From a bacterium (GTDB lineage: Bacteria > Bacillota > Bacilli > Lactobacillales > Streptococcaceae), in assembly GCA_905221105.1 (NCBI GenBank), contig CAJNBW010000010.1:1-37699 (forward strand): 37,699 bases of DNA. The letters are read 5' to 3'. The first letter of the stretch is position 1, and every line of letters starts with the position of its first letter. Below the pieces are notes generated by a model. That model had not been told where the DNA came from. It saw only the letters and a list, made by a program, of their open reading frames with translations, and did no database searches. The position numbers and the translations under genes are program-made. Shown here piece by piece: positions 33,445 through 37,699 of the stretch.

Positions 33445-34304
33445 AATTCTGTTTCAAAAGTGTTCGAGAGGGCAGTAAAACTCAATTTTTCTAAGGTGAG
33501 TGGATGAGTAAAGGAAAGTCGAAAGGCGTGAAGCATAAGCCGACTTGATTTTGATTTACTATTATAGAGAGGGTCACCCAAGATAGGAAAGTTATGATGA
33601 GAAAGGTGGACACGTATTTGATGGGTTCGTCCTGTTTTTAGTTTGCAACGAACAAGAGTTGTTTTGTTGGGAAATTGCTTTAATCTGCTTACCTGCGTTT
33701 CAGCATATTGCCCATTTTTTGCATCAACTATTCGCTTTCTACGATCATGGCGATCACGTCCGATTTTATCCTTGAAAACAAGCTCTTTGCTGCTGATATT
33801 TCCGTTAACAAGTGCCCAATATTCTCTAGAAATCTCTTTTTTCTCCAATAAGCGATTGAGAATAGGCAGGATAAAAGGATTTTTAGCGAAGAGAACTAAA
33901 CCGCTGGTTTCCATGTCTAGACGATGAACGACATAACAGGTCTGGCCAACGTAGGCACTGACATGGTTAAGAAGAGCAATTTCGTTTGGTTGATTACCGT
34001 GGGTTTTCATACCCTCAGGTTTGTTTACAATAATCAAGTGTTGGCCTTGATAAACTTCCTGAACTAAGTCTGGATTTCCCCAAAGGATTTCCTTTGTGGG
34101 ATAATCTTCCTCGTCAAAAGTTAACTGGCAAACATCTCCAGGATTCACCATCTCGTTCCAGTGAACTTCTTCTTGATTTATCAAAATATGTTTCTTGATT
34201 CTCAAAAAATGCCGGATTTTTCTAGGGATGAGGAGTTGTTCCTCTAGTAATTGCTTCACCGTCATTTGAGACAAAGAAGCAGGTAATGTAAATGTGAATT
34301 TCAT
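33429..34304 (-). CDS. RluA-family 23S rRNA pseudouridine synthase
   Basis: 291 residues, cytoplasmic. It isomerises specific uridines in RNA to pseudouridine. The catalytic aspartate is D130 in VVHRLDMETSGLVLFAK. The N-terminal part (about 25-62) resembles an S4 RNA-binding domain, and CKLKTGRTHQIRVHLSHHNFPILGDPLY is the conserved C-terminal signature. RluD-like or RluC-like specificity cannot be set. Its 3' end lies inside copy 2 of the duplication. The start has no Shine-Dalgarno sequence; the extended -10 ends six bases before ATG, suggesting a leaderless transcript. Confidence 0.9.
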   Translation of the reverse strand: MKFTFTLPASLSQMTVKQLLEEQLLIPRKIRHFLRIKKHILINQEEVHWNEMVNPGDVCQLTFDEEDYPTKEILWGNPDLVQEVYQGQHLIIVNKPEGMKTHGNQPNEIALLNHVSAYVGQTCYVVHRLDMETSGLVLFAKNPFILPILNRLLEKKEISREYWALVNGNISSKELVFKDKIGRDRHDRRKRIVDAKNGQYAETQVSRLKQFPNKTTLVRCKLKTGRTHQIRVHLSHHNFPILGDPLYNSKSKSSRLMLHAFRLSFTHPLTLEKLSFTALSNTFETELKKNG

Positions 34305-34310
34305 ACAGAT

Positions 34311-34319
34311 ATTGTAACA
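34311..34319 (-). promoter_or_regulatory. Promoter of the pseudouridine synthase gene, probably leaderless
   Basis: On the minus strand TGTTACAAT (34319 to 34311), then ATCTGT, then ATG at 34304. Confidence 0.6.
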
Positions 34320-34355
34320 AAAAAAGCCCTTTTTGGATAGGAAATAGCTAAATTC

Positions 34356-34384
34356 TTGTCTTCCTATGATGAAGATGATAAAAT
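34356..34384 (+). promoter_or_regulatory. pbp2A promoter, probably leaderless
   Basis: -35 TTGTCT (34356-34361), a 17-base spacer, and extended -10 TGATAAAAT (34376-34384), then AAACGC and ATG at 34391. There is no Shine-Dalgarno sequence between the promoter and the start. Confidence 0.7.
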
Positions 34385-34390
34385 AAACGC

Positions 34391-36586
34391 ATGAAATTAG
34401 ATAAATTATTCGAGAAATTTCTTTCTCTTTTTAAAAAAGAAACAAGTGAACTAGAGGAATCTGATTCTACTAGCTTACGTCGCTCTCGTAGTGATCGAAA
34501 AAAATTAGCTCAAGTGGGTCCAATTCGAAAATTCTGGCGTCGATATCATCTAACGAAAATCGTTGTTATACTAGGTTTGAGTGCAGGCTTGTTAGTCGGA
34601 ACATATTTGTTTGCTGTAGCCAAGTCAACCAATGTGAACGATTTGCAAAACGCCTTGAAAACTCGAACGCTCATTTTTGACCGTGAAGAAAAAGAGGCTG
34701 GTGCCTTGTCTGGCCAAAAGGGAACCTATGTTGAACTGACTGACATCAGTAAAAATTTACAGAATGCTGTTATTGCGACAGAAGACCGTTCTTTCTATAA
34801 AAACGACGGGATTAACTATGGGCGTTTCTTCTTGGCTATTATCACTGCTGGTCGTTCAGGTGGTGGCTCTACTATTACCCAACAGCTGGCTAAGAATGCC
34901 TATTTGTCACAGGATCAAACTGTTGAGAGAAAAGCGAAAGAATTTTTCTTGGCTTTAGAATTGACTAAAAAATATAGCAAGGATCAAATTCTAACCATGT
35001 ACCTTAACAATGCCTATTTTGGAAATGGTGTGTGGGGCGTAGAAGATGCGAGTAAGAAATACTTTGGAGTTTCTGCATCAGAAGTGAGTCTGGATCAAGC
35101 TGCGACTTTGGCAGGGATGCTCAAGGGTCCGGAACTGTATAATCCTTTGAATTCTATAGAGGATTCAACCAATCGTCGCGATACTGTTTTGCAAAATATG
35201 GTTGCAGCGGGTTATATTGATAAAAATCAAGAAACCGAAGCTGCTGAAGCTGATATGACTTCGCAGTTGCATGATAAGTATGAAGGGAAAATTTCAGATT
35301 ACCGTTACCCCTCTTATTTTGATGCAGTGGTGAATGAAGCCGTTTCTAAGTATAATCTAACCGAGGAAGAAATCGTAAATAATGGCTACCGCATTTACAC
35401 AGAGTTGGATCAAAACTACCAAGCAAATATGCAGGTTGTCTATGAAAACACCTCACTATTTCCGAGGGCAGAGGATGGAACATTTGCTCAATCAGGAAGT
35501 GTAGCTCTCGAACCGAAAACAGGGGGAGTTCGTGGGGTTGTCGGGCAAGCTGCTGATAATGATAAAACTGGATTCCGTAATTTCAACTATGCAACCCAAT
35601 CAAAACGTAGCCCTGGCTCTACAATTAAGCCTTTAGTTGTTTATACGCCAGCAGTTGAGGCAGGTTGGGCTTTGAACAAGCAGTTGGATAACCATACCAT
35701 GCAGTATGACAGCTATAAGGTAGATAACTATGCAGGAATCAAAAAGAGTCGTGAAGTTCCTATGTATCAAGCCTTGGCAGAATCGCTTAATCTACCTGCT
35801 GTTGCCACCGTTAATGATTTGGGTGTTGATAAGGCTTTTGAGGCAGGCGAAAAATTTGGACTCAACATGGAAAAGGTTGATCGTGTTCTTGGTGTTGCTT
35901 TAGGAAGCGGTGTTGAAACCAACCCTCTTCAAATGGCTCAAGCATACGCTGCCTTTGCAAATGAAGGTTTAATGCCTGAAGCTCATTTTATTAGTAGAAT
36001 TGAAAATGCTAGCGGACAGGTTATTGCAAGCCATAAAAATTCACAAAAACGGGTGATTGATAAGTCTGTAGCTGATAAGATGACCAGTATGATGTTGGGG
36101 ACATTCACAAACGGAACGGGTATTAGCTCATCGCCTGCAGAATATGTCATGGCAGGGAAAACTGGGACAACTGAAGCTGTTTTTAATCCTGAATACACAA
36201 GTGATCAGTGGGTAATTGGTTATACTCCAGATGTAGTGATTAGCCACTGGCTTGGTTTTCCGACCACTGATGAAAATCACTATCTAGCAGGATCTACTTC
36301 AAATGGTGCAGCTCATGTCTTTAGGAATATTGCAAATACCATTTTACCTTATACACCAGGAAGCACCTTTACAGTTGAAAATGCTTATAAGCAAAATGGA
36401 ATTGCACCAGCTAATACAAAAAGACAAGTACAAACCAATGATAATAGCCAGACAGATGATAATTTGTCTGATATTCGAGGACGTGCGCAAAGTCTAGTAG
36501 ATGAGGCTAGTCGGGCTATCTCGGATGCCAAGATTAAGGAAAAGGCTCAAACAATCTGGGATTCGGTAGTCAATCTATTTCGCTAA
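34391..36586 (+). CDS. pbp2A: Class A penicillin-binding protein 2a
   Basis: 731 residues, bitopic membrane protein. A basic cytoplasmic tail (1-56) precedes one membrane helix (about 57-78). The glycosyltransferase domain has EDRSFYKNDGINYGRF and GGSTITQQLAKN and polymerises lipid II. The transpeptidase domain cross-links peptides, with S410-TIK, S465-LN and K590-TG. S410 agrees with the active-site serine of pneumococcal PBP2a. A Gln/Asn/Asp-rich tail follows. The gene is divergent from the pseudouridine synthase; their promoters lie within 75 bases. No clear terminator separates it from rpmG, whose promoter begins five bases after the stop. Confidence 0.96.
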   Translation: MKLDKLFEKFLSLFKKETSELEESDSTSLRRSRSDRKKLAQVGPIRKFWRRYHLTKIVVILGLSAGLLVGTYLFAVAKSTNVNDLQNALKTRTLIFDREEKEAGALSGQKGTYVELTDISKNLQNAVIATEDRSFYKNDGINYGRFFLAIITAGRSGGGSTITQQLAKNAYLSQDQTVERKAKEFFLALELTKKYSKDQILTMYLNNAYFGNGVWGVEDASKKYFGVSASEVSLDQAATLAGMLKGPELYNPLNSIEDSTNRRDTVLQNMVAAGYIDKNQETEAAEADMTSQLHDKYEGKISDYRYPSYFDAVVNEAVSKYNLTEEEIVNNGYRIYTELDQNYQANMQVVYENTSLFPRAEDGTFAQSGSVALEPKTGGVRGVVGQAADNDKTGFRNFNYATQSKRSPGSTIKPLVVYTPAVEAGWALNKQLDNHTMQYDSYKVDNYAGIKKSREVPMYQALAESLNLPAVATVNDLGVDKAFEAGEKFGLNMEKVDRVLGVALGSGVETNPLQMAQAYAAFANEGLMPEAHFISRIENASGQVIASHKNSQKRVIDKSVADKMTSMMLGTFTNGTGISSSPAEYVMAGKTGTTEAVFNPEYTSDQWVIGYTPDVVISHWLGFPTTDENHYLAGSTSNGAAHVFRNIANTILPYTPGSTFTVENAYKQNGIAPANTKRQVQTNDNSQTDDNLSDIRGRAQSLVDEASRAISDAKIKEKAQTIWDSVVNLFR

Positions 36587-36591
36587 GATGC

Positions 36592-36620
36592 TTGTCAAAG
36601 CCTAGCTTTCTTGTTATAAT
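36592..36620 (+). promoter_or_regulatory. rpmG-secE promoter
   Basis: -35 TTGTCA (36592-36597), a 17-base spacer, and extended -10 TGTTATAAT (36612-36620). Confidence 0.85.
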
Positions 36621-36638
36621 AGATAAGATGGAGGCGTT

Positions 36639-36791
36639 ATGGCACTAAAAAAAGCAAGCCTAGCTTGTGCGGTTTGTGGTTCTAGAAACTATTCAATCAA
36701 GATCAGTGGAAACCCCAAGCCTACACGACTAGAAGTAAATAAATTTTGTAAGCATTGTGGCAAGTACACTACACACAGAGAAACGAGATAG
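36639..36791 (+). CDS. rpmG: 50S ribosomal protein L33
   Basis: 50 residues, basic. This is the zinc-binding form: C10-x2-C13 ([12 protein letters not shown]) and C37-x2-C40 ([15 protein letters not shown]). TGGAGG lies about five bases before the ATG. The L33-SecE-NusG order is standard in streptococci. Firmicutes often carry several L33 genes that switch under zinc limitation; this one needs zinc. Confidence 0.95.
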   Translation: MALKKASLACAVCGSRNYSIKISGNPKPTRLEVNKFCKHCGKYTTHRETR

Positions 36792-36800
36792 GAGAGAGCG

Positions 36801-36977
36801 ATGCGTTTTATTGGAGATATTTTTAGACTTCTTAAAGACACAACATGGCCAACTCGCAAGGAAAGCTGGAGAGATTTTCGTTCTATCATGGAATACACTG
36901 CTTTCTTTGTTGTGATTATTTACATTTTTGACCAGTTGATTGTTTCAGGTTTGATTCGATTTATTAACATTTTTTAG
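36801..36977 (+). CDS. secE: Preprotein translocase subunit SecE
   Basis: 58 residues. An amphipathic N-terminal segment with KDTTWPTRKESWRDF is followed by a single membrane helix (about 33-56, TAFFVVIIYIFDQLIVSGLIRFI). It clamps SecY in the translocation channel. It starts nine bases after the rpmG stop with GGAGAG upstream. Its short form is normal for Gram-positives. Confidence 0.94.
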   Translation: MRFIGDIFRLLKDTTWPTRKESWRDFRSIMEYTAFFVVIIYIFDQLIVSGLIRFINIF

Positions 36978-37031
36978 AAGACTAGTGGCGTTAACCACAC
37001 TAAAAGTTTTCTATTTATGAAAGGAAGTATC

Positions 37032-37568
37032 ATGGATAGTTTTGATAAAGGATGGTTTGTCTTACAAACTTATTCTGGTTATGAAAATAAGGTAAAAGAA
37101 AATCTATTACAACGTGCGCAAACCTACAATATGTTGGATAACATTTTACGTGTTGAAATTCCAACACAAACAGTGCAAGTTGAAAAAAATGGAAAGAGAA
37201 AAGAAGTAGAAGAAAATCGCTTTCCAGGTTATGTTCTTGTAGAAATGGTGATGACAGATGAAGCTTGGTTTGTTGTTCGAAATACACCAAACGTTACAGG
37301 ATTTGTCGGTTCTCACGGAAACAGATCAAAACCCACTCCATTATTGGAACAAGAAATTCGTGATATCTTAGTTTCTATGGGACAAACTGTACAAGAATTT
37401 GACATCGATGTTGAAGTCGGTCAAACTGTACGTATTATCGATGGTGCTTTTGCAGATTATACTGGTAAGATTACAGAGATTGATAACAATAAAGTGAAGA
37501 TGATTATCTCTATGTTTGGTAATGACACAGTTGCAGAAGTAAACCTAAACCAAATTGCAGAATTATAA
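37032..37568 (+). CDS. nusG: Transcription termination/antitermination factor NusG
   Basis: 178 residues. The NGN domain (about 1-115, GWFVLQTYSGYENKVKENL, FPGYVLVEM) binds RNA polymerase, and the C-terminal KOW domain (about 125-178, VGQTVRIIDGAFADYTGKI) binds partners such as ribosomal S10. I start at ATG 37032, six bases after AAAGGA; ATG 37017 has no such site. It is the third gene of the rpmG-secE-nusG unit and is followed by a terminator. Confidence 0.96.
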   Translation: MDSFDKGWFVLQTYSGYENKVKENLLQRAQTYNMLDNILRVEIPTQTVQVEKNGKRKEVEENRFPGYVLVEMVMTDEAWFVVRNTPNVTGFVGSHGNRSKPTPLLEQEIRDILVSMGQTVQEFDIDVEVGQTVRIIDGAFADYTGKITEIDNNKVKMIISMFGNDTVAEVNLNQIAEL

Positions 37569-37571
37569 CCC

Positions 37572-37596
37572 AAAGAGAGGCAAGACCTCTCTTTTT
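37572..37596 (+). terminator. Terminator after nusG
   Basis: A 9-bp perfect stem AAAGAGAGG/CCTCTCTTT, loop CAAGA, then T. Confidence 0.9.
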
Positions 37597-37599
37597 TGT

Positions 37600-37667
37600 G
37601 CAGTTGAGGCGGTAAAGGGTTCAGAATGGATGAAATGTGCCAAAAGTGTTTCTGAATCTGTTAGACT
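37600..37667 (+). promoter_or_regulatory. Probable ComE-regulated promoter of the next gene
   Basis: GCAGTTGAG (37600-37608) fits the right half of the ComE direct repeat (aCAgTTgaG). The left half, 21 bases upstream, is degenerate and falls in the nusG terminator. A possible extended -10 is TGTTAGACT (37659-37667). Confidence 0.45.
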
Positions 37668-37688
37668 GTAAACAGAAAGGGGAAGATT

Positions 37689-37699
37689 ATGCTTAAAGA
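37689..37699 (+). CDS. comX: First codons of a gene, probably comX (sigX)
   Basis: ATG 37689 (MLK...) follows GGGGA. Only three full codons are visible, so identity rests on position: in pneumococcus a copy of comX lies next to nusG, as I recall, and its upstream region has a ComE half-site like the one here. If correct, it encodes the sigma factor that reads the cin-box of comG in this window. Confidence 0.5.

Larger units (their letters stand above)
33058..33539. repeat. 482-bp tandem duplication, copy 2
   Basis: Second copy, ending inside the intact pseudouridine synthase gene. The gap part differs from copy 1 at four bases, all silent (Gly, Val, Asp and Thr codons); the first terminator is identical. 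Confidence 0.95.

Noticed and set aside
36978..37031. A terminator between secE and nusG
   Set aside because: A weak TAGTGG/CCACACTA pairing has a bulge and no T run; the genes are probably co-transcribed.

Overview
The window reads as chromosomal backbone DNA from a mitis-group Streptococcus, either S. mitis or a close relative of S. pneumoniae. The evidence is low-GC DNA, TATAAT and extended -10 (TGnTATAAT) promoters, a complete seven-gene comG operon behind a SigX cin-box, Jag/EloR with Thr89 (the site I remember as the StkP target), PBP2a with Ser410, an 883-residue AdhE, and NusG followed by what looks like the start of comX. The ComGC C-terminus (ending NTSQTVAD) differs from the pneumococcal one I remember, so I favour S. 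mitis or a sister species over typical S. pneumoniae. I could not search any database.

Layout. 1-549: six tRNA genes (Phe, Tyr, Trp, His, Gln, Leu), probably the tail of an rRNA-linked cluster, then a terminator. 614-5413: a GCS2-type ligase, thrC, a MATE exporter and a HAD phosphatase. 5414-10730: a secreted LysM/metallopeptidase-like wall protein, a marR-DUF1304 pair, pcp, a convergent DUF975 membrane gene, and tgt. 10781-15634: an OatA-like O-acyltransferase, nagA with a NagR-type operator, a zinc alcohol dehydrogenase with an AdcR-like palindrome, and DUF1033. 15684-22202: the competence comGA-GG operon, a short methyltransferase, a YtxK-like methylase and ackA with a cre site at its start point. 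22295-25203: rnpA-yidC-jag and a gene broken by an in-frame stop. 25239-28599: tkt, yajC, a low-molecular-weight phosphatase and a MORN protein. 28600-31590: adhE with cre and Rex sites. 31753-34304: gap, a 482-bp tandem duplication, and an RluA-family pseudouridine synthase. 34356-37699: pbp2A, rpmG-secE-nusG, and the first bases of a probable comX.

How the parts fit. The central-metabolism genes (tkt, gap, ackA, adhE, nagA) have strong promoters and recognisable carbon or redox operators. The envelope genes (lysM, oatA-like, pbp2A, yidC, jag) concern wall growth. The comG operon builds the transformation pseudopilus and the gene at the right edge probably encodes its sigma factor.

Most notable observations. 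(1) A 482-bp tandem duplication spans the 3' end of gap and the 3' end of the pseudouridine synthase gene, with a 6-bp microhomology at its joint. The two copies differ like natural alleles (mostly synonymous changes), so it looks like a fossil of illegitimate recombination with foreign DNA during transformation. (2) Four genes (DUF975, ytxK-like, the pseudouridine synthase and pbp2A) share one start geometry: extended -10, exactly six bases, then ATG. This predicts leaderless mRNAs. (3) A pair of 11-bp palindromes lies at the tgt start point. I did not find a clearly new multi-gene system; most of the window is conserved housekeeping DNA.
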